Assembly (NCBI GenBank): GCA_015847255.1
Contig: JADLZK010006520.1
Span: 62,001-126,000 of the forward strand
DNA from: Hyparrhenia diplandra
Taxonomy: Eukaryota; Streptophyta; Magnoliopsida; Poales; Poaceae
Length of the DNA stretch: 64,000 nt
Direction: 5' to 3'
The position numbers and the translations under genes were made by a program. Shown here piece after piece: positions 10,762 through 22,497 of the stretch. Under the pieces are notes generated by a model. That model was not told the origin of the DNA, ran no database searches, and was given only the letters and a program-made list of their open reading frames with translations. The number at the start of each line of letters is the position of its first letter. Within the stretch, counting starts at the first letter, position 1.

Positions 10762-12460
10762 GGGGCATACTTTTCAAAAGACGCTCTCCCAAGACCCTAA
10801 ACTCAAGAACGCCATGAACCATAAACTCGGGAACCCTAAACTTAGCAAACGTCATGAACCCTAAACTCGGCAACCGCCATGAAATCCTAAACTCGTCAAC
10901 CGCCATGGACCCTAAACTCGGTAAGCGCCATGAACCCCTAAACTAGGCAAACATCATGAACCCTAAACTCGGCAACCCCAATAAACCCTAAACTCGACAA
11001 ACGCCATGAACCCTAAACTCGGCAAATACCACTTAACCCTAAACTCGGCAACCGCCATGGACACTAAACTCGGTAAGCGCCATGAACCCTAAACTCGGAA
11101 GCCCCATGAACCCTAATCTCGGCAAACGCCATGAACCCTAAACTTCGGCAAACGCAATGAACTCTAAACTCAAAGCAAACAACATGAACCCTAAACTCGA
11201 CAAACAACATGAACCCTAAACTCGGCAAACGCCATGAACCCTAAACTCGGTAAGCCCCATGAACCCTAATCTCGGCAAACGCCATGAACCTTAAACTCGG
11301 CAAACGCCACAAAGCCTAAACTCGATAAACACCATGAACCCTAAGCTCGATAAACACCATGAACCCTAAGCTCAATAAACACCGTGAACCCTAAACTCGG
11401 CAAGCCCCATGAACCCTAAACTCGGCAAACACCATGAACCCTAAACTCGTTAAACGCCATGAACCCTAAACTCGGTAAGTGCCATGAACCCTAAACTCGG
11501 CAAACGCCATGAACCCTAAACTCGGTAAGCCCCATGAACCCTAATCTCGTCAAACGCCATGAACCCTAAACTCGGCAAATGCAATGAACTCTAAACTCAG
11601 CAAACAACATGAACCCTAAACTCGACAAACGCCACGAATCCTAAACTCGATAAACACCATGAACCCTAAACTCGGCAAATGTCATGAACCCTAAACTCGG
11701 CAAGCCCCACGAACCCTAAACTCGGCAAACACCATGAACCCTAAACTCAGTAAACGCCATGAACCCTAAAGTCGACAAACTCCATGAACCCTAAACTCGG
11801 CAAACGCCACGAATCCTAAACTCGATAACACCATGAACCCTAACCTCGACAAATTCCATTAAAAGTTAATCCCGGAAACCTTGCCTGGGAGGAGGGCATG
11901 CATTTGAAAAGACACTCGCCCTGAAACCATAAATTTAACAATTCGTGATAACTACTGAAAATCAACAAAGTCTAATCTCAGCAAATGCCATGAACCCTAA
12001 ACTCGGCAAACGCTATAAACCCTAAATTTGACAAAAGTTATGAAACCCTAAACTCGGCAAATGCCATGAACCCTAAATTCAAAGCAACTACCATGAAACC
12101 TAAACTCAAAGAAACGCCAAAAACTCTAAACTCAGCAAACGCCATGAACTCTAAACTCGGCAAACACCAAAAACCCTAAACTCGGCAAACACCATGAACC
12201 CTAAACATGGCAAATGTCATTAAAGGTCTCTCCCGAAAACTTTGCATGGGAGGGAGGCATGCTTTTGAAAAGACACTCGCCCGAAACACTAAACTTAACA
12301 ATTACTGATAATTATTGCAAATCAACAAAGCCTAATCTCAACAAACGCCATAAACCCTAAACTCGACAAATGCTATGAACCCTAAACTCGGCAAACACCT
12401 CATGAATCCTAAACTCGACAAACACTATTACTAGTGTCGCCCGTAAACCTTACCCGGTAG
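10762..12460. repeat. 25 bp minisatellite with telomere-type CCCTAAA in each unit
   Basis: Unit about 25 bp: CCATGAACCCTAAACTCGG followed by CAAACG or a variant. The array runs near-continuously over 10790-11865, then 11966-12215 and 12336-12430. It is separated by a ~100 bp spacer (…GTCTCTCCCGAAAACC, TTGCATGGGAGGGAGGCATG, CTTTTGAAAAGACACTCGCC…). Common variants are GGTAAGC, GACAAAC and GATAAAC after CTC. Nearly every unit holds one CCCTAAA heptamer. No open frame of note. Confidence 0.88.
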
Positions 12461-12739
12461 GGGGCAACCTATAAGATACCGACAATATAATGCCAACTAC
12501 TTAGAAATACTAATGAAATACTGATGAAGTACTGAAGATACTAACAAAATTGACGAATACTTGAAAGGACACCGACGAGTTATTTTGGCAAGTATTTTTA
12601 AGTAAGTTGCCAGTAGTCGTAAGTATTTTGTCGAAGACTTAGTCAATATTTTTTCAGTAAGTTGTCGCAGAGTTGTAAGTATTTTCTCTCGTGGCTGTGA
12701 GTATTTTGTCAAGTATTTTTCTCAATCATTCGCATTTTT
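12461..12739. repeat. ATACTTG/ATACTGA repeat with orientation switch
   Basis: 12480-12565 carries the motif forward (AAATACTGATGAAGTACTGA, GAATACTTGAAAGG). From about 12585 it appears inverted (GGCAAGTATTTTTAAG, GTAAGTATTTTGTC). No gene. Confidence 0.65.
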
Positions 12740-13125
12740 CCTCATATCAATATGGTAGACGGGTGGGATGGAGAGGGTACGGACGAGCTGTGGTGGGCGT
12801 GGCGCACTGGGCCGGGCGAGCTCGAGGGAGAGGTGGCCGGATCCGCCACGCACGCACTCGATGGAAAGGTGGCCGGATCCGCTGGCGAAGCTCGAGGGAG
12901 AGGAGGCTAGCAAGCCACCGCCGCGGCATCCGGCTCCACGCGCGGCGCCGCCGCTGCGCCGCCCCACTCCTCGTGCACGCCGCGGGATCCGCGCGAGCTA
13001 CCGCCGTGCCCGTCCGGCTCTTGCAATCACCTCAAATGTTCCATCAGCCGAGGCCAGATGAAAATACTGACAATCACCGTGGCCCGGCATGCTGCGCTTT
13101 GCCAATGCCCGGCTTGTTGCGTAGT
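12740..13125. other. GC-rich segment inside the satellite, possible captured gene fragment
   Basis: Sharply GC-rich against AT-rich surroundings. An internal direct repeat (GAGGTGGCCGGATCCGC at 12829 and AAGGTGGCCGGATCCGCTGG near 12865) is visible. Frames exist on both strands but are Arg/Ala/Pro-rich and show no domain. It could be a captured exon or leader. Confidence 0.35.
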
Positions 13126-13380
13126 GTGGTTATTATTCATCCAGTATTATGTAGTATCATCCAGTACAGTGCAGTAATTTTTTCAGTATAATGTAGTATC
13201 ATCCAATGTATTTCATTATTTTTATCAGTATCTTCAGTAGTTTTTCTACTAAATACCGTCAAATACTGAAGAAATTGATAAATACTGAAACTACCGGAGT
13301 CTTCGCTTAAAGATTCTACCAAACATATAAGAAAATAATGAAAGATACTAACTAACCTGAAGATACTACCAAACACATAG
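13126..13380. repeat. ATACT-type repeat, inverted then forward
   Basis: 13130-13240 reads CAGTATTATGTAGTATCATC and CAGTATCTTCAGTAG, inverted. From 13250 it returns to AAATACTGAAGAAATTG, forward. With 12585-12739 it brackets the GC-rich segment. Confidence 0.6.
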
Positions 13381-13880
13381 ATGGCCGCACATTGGGCTAG
13401 TGCACTGGATCTGGGGATCACTCCACCTCCATAGTGTGATAGATGCGCTACGTGCTTTGGAAAAAACAATTAAAAAATGTGCATGCAGGCGGGAGGGCGC
13501 TGGACAACCTGCAGGAGCAGCGCAGCAGGTTGCGGTGGGCTACGTGTTTCCGATAAAAATTCGCATCGTTCAGTGCGTGAGTGCGCATGTAACAGCACCG
13601 GGTGCGTTGTGTCACGCGCGCTGATCAGCGAGCACCGGCTGCGTATTGCCGGGTGGGCAGGAGTGATCGGGCCCGTGGGCCACGCCGTTTGGGCCTGGTT
13701 GGTTAGTGGCGCGGATGACTGCCGCAAGAAAAAGTGTTGCTCGAGAGTTGCGCGGAAATTCGATGGAATTTGCCTGGCTAGGCAAAGTAGAGAGATAGTC
13801 CTGTTTGGTTGGGCGCTCGTGCCCGAGAAGTTCAGTAAAGAAAGGGAATATGTTTTCTTGTATATATAATCTTACTTAAT
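13381..13880. other. Mixed segment without a recognisable gene
   Basis: GC-balanced, with a plus-strand frame at 13477-13869 (130 residues) that has Cys- and Arg-rich stretches but no domain I recognise. Perhaps captured DNA. Nothing further supported. Confidence 0.3.
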
Positions 13881-14840
13881 ATCAAATGTCATGAACCCTA
13901 AACTTCGGCAAATGTCATTAAAAATGTCTCCCGAAAACCTTGCCTGGGAGGAGGGCATGCTTTAATAAAATACTTGAAGATAATGACAGAATACTGGAGG
14001 TACTGGCAGATACTTAAAGGTCATGACAAAATACTTGTAGATACCGACAACTACCGAAGATGTAGTATCGACTGTGTGCCATGGAACCGATGAAAAAAAT
14101 ACTTGAAGATAGTGAGAATACTAGAGATACTGGCGAATACTTGAAGGTCCCGACAAAAATACTTGTAGATAGTAGATACTGACAAATACTTGTTAGTTAA
14201 AGGTACTGGCAACTACTGAAGATATAGTATTGGCTGTGTGCCAAGGAACTGTTGAAGATAGTGACAAAATACCGAGAGATATTGGCGAATACTTGAAGGT
14301 ACTGGCAAAATACTTGTAGAAACTGACAAATACATACAATTACTTAAAGGTACTAGCAACTACTGAAGATGTAGTATCGGCTGTGTGCTAAGGAACTGAC
14401 AAAAAAATACTTGAATATAGTGATAGAATACCGGAGATACTGGCTAATACTTGAAGGTACTGACAGTTGGACAAAATAATGACAAGATACTGACAAAAAT
14501 ACTAGAAGATAATGAAAACTAATGCCTAAAAAAATACCGGAAGGTACTCACAACTACTAACAAAATAAAGACAAGACACTGACAAAAATATTGGAAGGTA
14601 TTGAAAACTACTGACAAAAAATCGTTAAGACAATGACAAAAAAACAAGAAGGTATTGAGAACTATCGACAAAAATACATACAAGGTACTGACAAAAAAAA
14701 AAAATACCGACAAAAATACTGGTACAAAATATGGGAGAAATACTAACAGCGAAATACTTAAAGATACTGAAATTATAGTATCGAATTAAAAAATACTTGA
14801 AGATACTGAAATTATGCTTCAAATACTGACAAAAATAATG
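13881..14840. repeat. ATACTTG minisatellite with ~150-160 bp higher-order units
   Basis: 13885-13965 is one 25 bp-type unit plus spacer. 13966-14840 is built from GATACTGACAAAATACTTG-like units of about 20-22 bp. An anchor, GTAGTATCG(G/A)CTGTGTGCCA, recurs near 14061, 14223 and 14371, which gives a longer period of about 150-160 bp. No gene. Confidence 0.75.
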
Positions 14841-14945
14841 AGTTACTCCCTCCGCTAAGAAACGAAAAAAGTAGCCCACTATCATATATACACAAGGTAG
14901 GGTGTGGGACCTATACGAACTTGCAACAGCAAGGCTCTTGCCTCC
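14841..14945. other. Short unique stretch, possible Stowaway-like terminus
   Basis: TACTCCCTCCG at about 14856 resembles the start of Stowaway-type MITEs, but no matching inverted end was found. Weak. Confidence 0.2.
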
Positions 14946-15162
14946 TCACGCATGAGACTTCTCAGTATCATTTAAAAAGAAAAATAAAAATCCATCCCGT
15001 GATGCTTTCTCCTCCACTTCGTTAATCAGTCCACCAGTAGGCCCTGACCAACCTTGAGTCTGTGTGACGTCCATCCGGAACTCACGGCCTTCGTCCAACC
15101 TTATGCTTAAGCCCTTAAAATGCTTGGGTAAATCACTAGTCACCTTTAGCCGTGGCATAACA
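14946..15162 (-). pseudogene. Exon-like fragment with 3' splice acceptor, unrecognised
   Basis: Read on the minus strand, TTTTCTCACAG ends at 15163 and is followed by a frame with MPRLKVTSDLPKHFKGLSI and LDEGREFRMDVTQTQGWSGP, continuing to NEVEEKASRDG before it runs into low complexity. Its balanced composition is more protein-like than its surroundings. I do not recognise the family. It may be the downstream exon of the piece at 15973-16300, or a captured fragment. Confidence 0.35.
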
Positions 15163-15972
15163 CTGTGAGAAAATAGATAGAAAAGCATTAAAAATGGATT
15201 TAAAAAAAAGGTTATGACACAAGACACAAAATGAGCCGGCAAAAAGTAACATTAAACTAAACTACTGTATGAGATGAAAATATACTAAACAGTACTCATG
15301 AAATGGCTAGTGAAAAAAAATTATGTAATGAACAATTGTGCTACAACTACACTCAAGTATTTGCTAGTACTTGTAAGTACTTCTCAGTATCTTCCCGTAT
15401 CCTTCAGTATAAAGAGACTTGTAAGGTCAGTATGTTCCCGTATCCTTCAGTATAAAAGAGACATACTAATAATCCTTAACAAGTACTGAATAGGCAACAA
15501 ATATAAAATAGTGCAAATACTGAAATTCAATAGCTCTACTAATCCTTTACAAATACAAACAAGAGTACTGACAGGCAACAAATATAAATATTGCAGTTCT
15601 GATAAGGGATGAATGGAATCAGCATTCCATTGACACCATGGACGGGCAACGGCATGGCGTATTTTGATTAGTTTAAAATAAAACCTGTGCAGTCCTGAAC
15701 TCAGTAAAATCGTACATATGTCTACGTCTACAAACATTACTAGAAACATAAACAGTCCGCTATGTGGTTTGTGCAGATTACCTAAAGTAATTCATGGAGC
15801 TAGATCGATCAAGTCCATCTGAAAATTTGACCTCTGAAAAGTACCACCAATCTGTACATGAACAAAAGCAATGGGAGAACTGACAGTAGTAGCTGCCGCC
15901 CATGCGCCTCCAGTTCCAGCAACACCAAACACTAAAATCGCAAAAATACAGCAGATCGGAGGAAGGCCTCAC
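15163..15972. other. AT-rich stretch, possible intron
   Basis: No supported gene. 15345-15480 has inverted ATACT-type motifs (CAGTATCTTCCCGTATCC, repeated once). It could be intronic if 14946-15162 and 15973-16300 are exons of one gene. Confidence 0.3.
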
Positions 15973-16300
15973 CTTCACGTCGCGATGGGCGAGAGTCCTC
16001 GCAGGCAACGGATCCCCGCCGTCCTCCGTCTCCAGGAACCCCGTGCGGCTCAAGTGGCCGCCGCAGCCGCCAGGTGCCCCACCCACCGCCGCAAGCCGGG
16101 TGGCCAGCCCGCAACAGCCTGCCGGGTGCCCCAGCCTGCCGCCGCCGGAGGCTGGACCGCCAACCAACGCCGACTGCCGCCGTGCCGGGTCCCCGCCAGC
16201 CGCCGCCGCGAAATCGCCTGTTCGCGTCGAGGATTCGGTTAGGTGCGGACTGCTGCGGACCGAGCCTTTGGGTGCGGCAGGTGCGGGCGTGAGGGAATTG
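15973..16300 (-). pseudogene. GC-rich first-exon-like segment with splice donor
   Basis: The minus frame runs through a Gly/Pro/Arg-rich region and then SRTGFLETEDGGDPLPARTL and AHRDVK, ending at a good donor (AAG|GTGAGG, junction 15972/15973). No domain recognised and no clear start codon chosen. GC-rich 5' exons are usual in grass genes, so it could be a gene start or a captured exon. It lies directly left of (TA)n and element E1. Confidence 0.3.
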
Positions 16301-16332
16301 AGTCGTGCCTCGTGCGGCCGTCAGTGGGTTCG

Positions 16333-16335
<3 letters not shown>

Positions 16336-16421
<86 letters not shown>
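16336..16421. repeat. (TA)43 microsatellite, left edge of E1
   Basis: Uninterrupted TA dinucleotides. Frames through it (YIYIYI) are artefacts. Confidence 0.97.
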
Positions 16422-16424
<3 letters not shown>

Positions 16425-16439
16425 TTTCTATATGGCACC

Positions 16440-17105
16440 GGGCACGAATTTATTCAGTCCCCAGCGAGCCCAACGCGGATATGGGAAAGGAGGAGCCGGC
16501 CCATCGGCTCGAGGCCGCCCAAATCACCGACCCAGCCACGTGCGCTCCGGGCCCTGCGATCCCGCGTCCGTCCGTTTTCCCGCACCCACCTCATTTTTTT
16601 TTTTATTTTTTTTCAGTTCTAATATCCAGATCGTGGGGAGGTCCCCGAGGAGAGACCGGTTACGCCCGGCAGCGTCGCTCCTCCGTCGCACGACCCCAGC
16701 TCGCCGCCCTCCGCCGCTTGACCCCAGCACGCCGCCGCCCCGCCTCACAAGCATAGCTCGCCGCCTCCCCTCGCCTGCGCAGCCTCTCCGAGGCGGATTC
16801 CGCGGCCTCCGTGCCCTTCACCGCTGCCTCTGCATCCCGGCGGCGCCGCGGCGCTGCCGGTCGCCTCGGCGATAGTGTGCACGAAGTCGGCGACCATTCT
16901 CCTCGCCGAGGTACGGACGGCCGTGGCAGGCTCACATGTAATGCGCTGGGCAGCGGCGGTTTTCTCCTCGCCCGCACACATCTGGCTGGCTGCCGCCGCC
17001 GCGCACCGAGGGCGGCCATCCTCCTCGCACGGCTTCCGTTCCTTTACATGGATCCCAAATCCAAACCCACCTGTTTACACGGAGGCACAGCATCTTTCAA
17101 GATCT
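16440..17105 (+). pseudogene. GC-rich 5' segment of E1, exon-like
   Basis: Strongly GC-rich block ending near AAGATCTGTAAGC, where CT|GTAAGC could be a splice donor. Overlapping plus frames (16432-16875, 16811-17158) are Arg/Pro/Ala-rich and show no domain. Probably a captured first exon or leader, not a proven coding region. Confidence 0.3.
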
Positions 17106-17300
17106 GTAAGCTTGTTCATTTTCTAGGCACAAAATTGGATTTGTTTTCCCCAATCTGAAAATGGATTTGATTTCCCCCAATCTGAGAAAATGGATTCAAA
17201 ATTAGTTTTGTTTTCCCAATCTGAAAATGGATTTGTTTTCACCAAATCTGAGAATTCCCCTGATCTGACAATTCATTTGTCCCCCCCTAATCGGAAATTG
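17106..17300 (+). repeat. Degenerate short tandem repeat in E1
   Basis: About five units of AAAATGGATTTGTTTTCCCC followed by AATCTG, with a variable period near 30 bp. Confidence 0.6.
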
Positions 17301-19397
17301 TATATTCTTGTTTTGATTTGGGAAATTTTGTTTTGACCTATGAATATGAGTGCATGCAAGACTTGGGTTGTGCACTTCACCGTGCCCTTCCAGCAGTGGT
17401 AGCTAAGTTATGATTTGTCTAATAAAGATTCCATTTTTCTTGTCAGGAACAAGAAAACACGATGCCAAACCAATATACTAACTGAACAAGCTCATACATG
17501 GGACTACAGATGCAAGTCAAGAAATAGGTACACTTCTTATGTCAGATGCGACTAATCATGCCTAGGCGCGCTTAGGCGAGCACCTAGCGGAACGGGGGTG
17601 CTAGGAGAGGTGATGTAGTACATAGGTCTAACTTTGATGCTTTTTCGTTGCTCAATTACCTAGCACTGTGTAATTTCTAAATGTAACAATTAATGCATCG
17701 AGCCATTAATTCAGTACATATTTACATCCAGCATAGAGTTTACATTTCTAATTCTTTTTTTAAATAGTTTTTGACTCAATGTCTTCAATTTCTTGTTAGA
17801 GTTGGTCGATAAGATGTGTGACAATCCAAAAAAAGATTGTATTTGAGAGCACACAACAACGGTCATAGCTTCAAATAGAAGGCCTAAGAGGTGATCGTCT
17901 TGATAGATTCTACTTGTATTTCCAAATTTTTCCAGATTTGGCTTCTTATTACCATTTTAAATATGGTTTATCCTAGTATGTCATTTAAAATTTTTCCAGA
18001 TTAATCTCTAAATGGAAAATCATTTGGCATCCCGGGAGGCTGGCACCCCTGATAGCTATAAGGACTAAAATACCATGTTACAATGTTTCAAAAAATCATC
18101 ACAAAAATCTTGTATTTGGTACACCTAAAGTTAACTGTAGCCGCAACAATTCAGAATGAAATTAATCTCTGATGCCAATAAGATTAAAAAAGCAGAAGTG
18201 TCGGAACAGAACAGTGCTAAGTTTCTTGCTTTTCTATTTTTGTTTAGGTCATGTACACATTCAGTGTTCCAGTTTACATGCTGTATGGTTCATTTCAGCA
18301 TTTTTCACATGAGTTTTGTGCCTATTCACTTCTACATTTGTTTTTATGATTTATGTGGGCCATTGAAATGCTCTTGTTTATCATTGCCTGACAACCAAAA
18401 ATGATTGTATTTGAGAGCAGTAAGAGCACACATCAGCGGTCAGTACATCGTTTCATTAATTATCTAGTTAAACCTACAGATGTTTATATGCACAAATGCC
18501 ACTGGTTTTCTAGAGCTATCGACAGCTTGTGTATTTCCAGTTTGTTTTCAGCTAATGTTTCTGAATTCTGAATATTGAGACACTTTATTTCTAATTCTAA
18601 CTGAATCGGAAAATACTAGTTAGCAATAAGAGGAGGAATGGATACTATTGAGCTGATTATAGCAACATCTTTGTTCCCAGCCATGTCAGAGCAGTATTGC
18701 ATCTTGCTTGCCTATGTCCCATCACCAGAACTCCTTGTCAAGTGGTTGTTTTGTGGCCATGAGGGCTGTGGATCCACAATAAAAATCTGCGACATCATTA
18801 GTGTTTTGACGTTCTTCTTTGAGTTGCCTCTCAATTTTTCTATAGCAACATGCAGAGAATTCAAGGACTCCCAAATTTCCTACATTGACATGTGGGAAAT
18901 TCACCTGTTTATCTTCTCTTTTTAAGTTTCAACCGCTGATAAATATACAAAGCAAATTAGTTTGTTATGATATCCAATAGTCCCCATCAATGAGTATTTC
19001 TTTCTATTAAATGACCCACAAGTTAGAGTTCCATGTGCTTTAATCTATTCTCTTCTTGTTTGCTAACCAGTTTTCCATCATAAATATATATTTTCACTTC
19101 AACAATGGAACAATTTGAGCCATGTTGTTTGCTCGGCAATGTTTAAGTTTTTAGAGCTGCAATCTGCAGGTCTTATATATACATTCTAAGATCGCTTGTA
19201 GTTTAGAAAACTCATGCTTTTCCATATTTATTTGCTGAGATCTAATATTATTTAGAAAGTTTAGGAAATTTATCATCACTGCATCTAGAGTTGAGTCAAA
19301 TTGATTGAAGATCAAGCTATCCAATCATCCAATGTGTCAAAATCTTCATTTATTCAGCTCACGTGTTTTTAATCTATGAATCAAATTGACTCTTTTC
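17301..19397. other. AT-rich intron-like DNA in E1
   Basis: No supported gene. A GGCGCGCTTAGGCGAGC-like palindromic patch lies at 17565-17590. The ATTGTATTTGAGAGCA…AGCACACA phrase occurs at 17835 and again at 18401, suggesting a local duplication. Confidence 0.4.
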
Positions 19398-19509
19398 ATG
19401 GTTTTTTGTAGTCATGGAGCTCATGCTATGATCACTCAGGTGATCAATAAGAAGGGGCGGTCAGTTGAGACATCACCTGGCCATGGAAACAAAGAGAATG
19501 AAATTATAG
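19398..19509 (+). pseudogene. Exon-like fragment in E1, unrecognised
   Basis: Framed by an acceptor (TTTTTTGTAG) and a strong donor (ATAG|GTAAGTG). One frame is open throughout: AHAMITQVINKKGRSVETSP, then GHGNKENEIIG. Family unknown. Clean splice sites support a real former exon. Confidence 0.45.
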
Positions 19510-22372
19510 GTAAGTGTAGGGGCCTACTATCTGTGGGGGCCGCCGTACATTGTTTTGTGATATTTAAATCATTTTCATGGAATGAAATTGTCTATCCGCA
19601 GAGAGATTCAAGAGGTGCTTTCAATCATATTTGTTCTAAAAATTCAGCATGCTGCATACACATACCGTAATGTGCTTGTAAACATTTTCTTCTTCTAGTA
19701 AATCTAGGTAGTGAACCTGAACACTTGTGTGGCCAATGAAAAGATAGTAATAATTGGTAATGGTCTGGTTAATGAGGCATCGTTTTTCAAGAAAAAAAGT
19801 GAGACTTGTCAAATAGAAAACAGAGTAAGGTTATATATTTCAGAGAAAGAAACAAGAGCATGATGTGGCTGTGACTTGGCAGGCATGGTTTCAGATGGGG
19901 CAAGATCGGCAACCCATCCATACAAGCTGTGTCAACCACCATAACAAATTGAAATTTTGTTTCAGATGGGTGCAAATGTGAGCTTGGTACCCAAGAAATG
20001 CTAATTAGAATTTTAATTGGAATTGCAGCTGATTCATGTGAATGATTTCCCTAATTGTCTCCTGTTAGGATGCTAGTTCTTCCAGATACTCATTGTAGTA
20101 TTTTCCATTCACATTGTTGGGAAATTCATCCAATGAAAGATAAAAATTTCCCATTCATTTATAATGTATCTGTGCCTCAAATTCTGTTGTGATCTTAAAT
20201 TATTCTTTTTTGTTATCTACCTTCCTATTTCAACAATTGTCCATGATTCTATTTTATTGTTAGGAAATGATTCCACAGTTCGCCTTCTCCCTCCCAGTGG
20301 TGGCCGCGGTGCCCTACTCCGTCCCCTCTCGACGGTGGCCACGGCGCCCATACCCCTCGCATTGTCAACCATGACAGAGACCCATAGGCCACGGCAGCGG
20401 CCTACACTGTCGCGACGCCTCCATTCTCTCGCTAATGACGACGCCTGCTGCTCCCTCCCTCTGTTGGCAGCGCATCCTGCAGCTACCCCACTCACCGACG
20501 ACAGATGAGGTGGCCTCGACTCTGCCGAAGTTGCCGTAAGTCTTATTGCCTCAGCTTTCTATTTTCTTGTTAGTTTGTGATCAGTTGATCTATTCCCATG
20601 GGATATTTATTTTCATATAATCATTTTTAGTCAGATCTGAATCTCAATTTTTCCTAGTGATTTCTCTTTGGTAGTGGCAATATTTTACAGCACTCTTGAC
20701 TCTACATCTAGTAGTAGTAATTTTTGTTGCTTATCAGTGGTAATTCTCAATATTTTCTTTTGACTATAACCATTTTACTACCACGGCTGCTAATTTCTTT
20801 GATGCTACAAATCAAACCAGGTTGTGTGGGAATGCGTGTGGGTCTGTCCCTCCTGGCTGCAACGGCGCAGCCTCGCCCTTACCAGCTGCGACGGCGGTGT
20901 CTTTTTCAAGATCCAGGTGAGTTTGACCCTGTACGGTCCCTTCAGACCTAGATGTCCCATTCAATTTCTTTGTGATGATGTGCGAAATTAGAGGGCTTAG
21001 AACCATTAGTAACACTACTAGTACTAGTACTAGTATTTGATTTATCGCCACAATATAAGTCGAGCTGTGATCTAGAAGATCAACACAAGCTCTCTTGGAT
21101 GAACGCCTTTTTGATCTGCAGCTTTACATTACAGAGAGAGAGACAAGTGCACGATGTCAGTCATATTTAGCGCAACAGTCCAGCATGGTGCATATGCATG
21201 CCAATACCATTGTGAGTGTTCTTGCCTGCACTATTGATGCGTGCCTGTGATTGTGCTTGTGGTGACACTCTTAATGCTACCAAAGTAGATGAGAATCATG
21301 GTGATGATTGATGACACTAACAATTTCTAGGCTCACACAAAGGAATGATTAATTCTTAATTCTATTCTGCGAACTAGATTATTTTGCCAATTCGTATGCC
21401 AGTCACTATGTTAGAGGCCCATCTCTTCAAGTACAATTAATTTTCATTTGAGATGTCTTGCAGCAGGATTATGTAATGCCAGTGTCTCCATACTTACATT
21501 TTCTATCTTCTTAAAATTTCAAAGCTTGATATGATTATTTCTGCAATGTTAACATCAGAATACTTCCATGTTTTGTGAAGAAACACAAAAGAAGCCCATT
21601 CAAACAGCAAGCACGCCGCAATATGACCATACGAGAGACTGGATGTGTGTCCACAATTTTATTATTAGAACTTTTGTATAGCTCCCCACCTAATCTCTCC
21701 TACTTAGGCGCCTTTTTATTTATGTTTCCATATAATAATCTACGTGATTTAAAAAATTCCTTTTGCTATTTTGTTCAGTGTATGAAACAATTACTGATAC
21801 ATGATTGAATTCCTATTTCATTGTTTTTAATTTAATCTGCATTGCATGACTTTAATCAAAACATGCTGCCTTGTCCTGCTATCCTATTTATTTCACGAGT
21901 AAATTTCTGATAACCTTATTGAAATGTGCTTACTATTTCCTTCCTGATGTGTATTTCAACGATCATGATTAGTGCTTCGGTATTTGAGATAAATCTTTAG
22001 TGTTTTTAACATGAAAATAAAGAAGACTGATTTTGCTGCTCTATGCATACAGATTGATTCACCAATCATAAAATAATTTTGTCCTTGAATTTGAGACTTG
22101 CCCAAAGGTCATTCCTTGGATCAGCTGTAAGGTGAGCCTTTTGTCCAGATATTTTAGTCAGTCACTAACATACCATTAAGAAAGCGACTTTCCACATCAA
22201 AATGCCAACATGGAGTCAGTGATAATCTTAGGTGACGAGTGCTTGTAGTTGCAGAGTAGTATAGTCAGGACAGGGTAATCACAATTGTTTATTACTAGTG
22301 TGGTACATTTACTAATCACAATTACCTAACTCACTACCTGAAAGCATAACTCTTGGATTTTTTTTTTCTCAG
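19510..22372. other. Intron-like DNA with two GC islands in E1
   Basis: Mostly AT-rich. 20270-20530 and 20815-20915 are GC-rich and may be captured exons; the second ends AAGATCCAG|GTGAGTT, a good donor. No domain could be read from either. No other gene seen. Confidence 0.35.
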
Positions 22373-22497
22373 CAAGTATGGCAAAACTTTGCAAGTCCAG
22401 TTTGGTTCTTCCGGTCATCATCATTATCTAATTGAAAAGCTTGCTCAGTTCGATAGGGAGTGTATCCCTGAACATGTTGTGCCTGCACGGGGAAAAA
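22373..22497 (+). pseudogene. Catalase exon fragment
   Basis: After an acceptor (TTTTTTTTTCTCAG) the open frame reads YLIEKLAQFDRECIPE and then HVVPARGK, up to a possible donor GT at 22498. Plant catalases have YHLVEKLA(Q/N)FDRERIPERVVHARG at the start of the catalytic domain, so the match is clear. The catalytic His of VVHARG is Pro here, and the neighbouring frames do not continue into catalase. This is a 41-codon captured or decayed piece within E1, not a working enzyme. In a real catalase this part forms the distal haem pocket in peroxisomes. Confidence 0.75.

Noticed and set aside
10790..12430. True telomere array or chromosome end
   Set aside because: CCCTAAA occurs only once per ~25 bp within a longer unit, not as head-to-tail heptamers, and transposons lie on both sides.
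10790..12430. CRISPR-like array
   Set aside because: The units are directly adjacent without unique spacers, and this is plant DNA.
14856..14880. Stowaway MITE (CTCCCTCCG start)
   Set aside because: No inverted partner end and no TA duplication found nearby.
16305..16622. Open frames with long YIYIYI runs (also near 23360-23876, 24114-24690 and 47636-48023)
   Set aside because: They are translations of (TA)n microsatellites and have no coding support.
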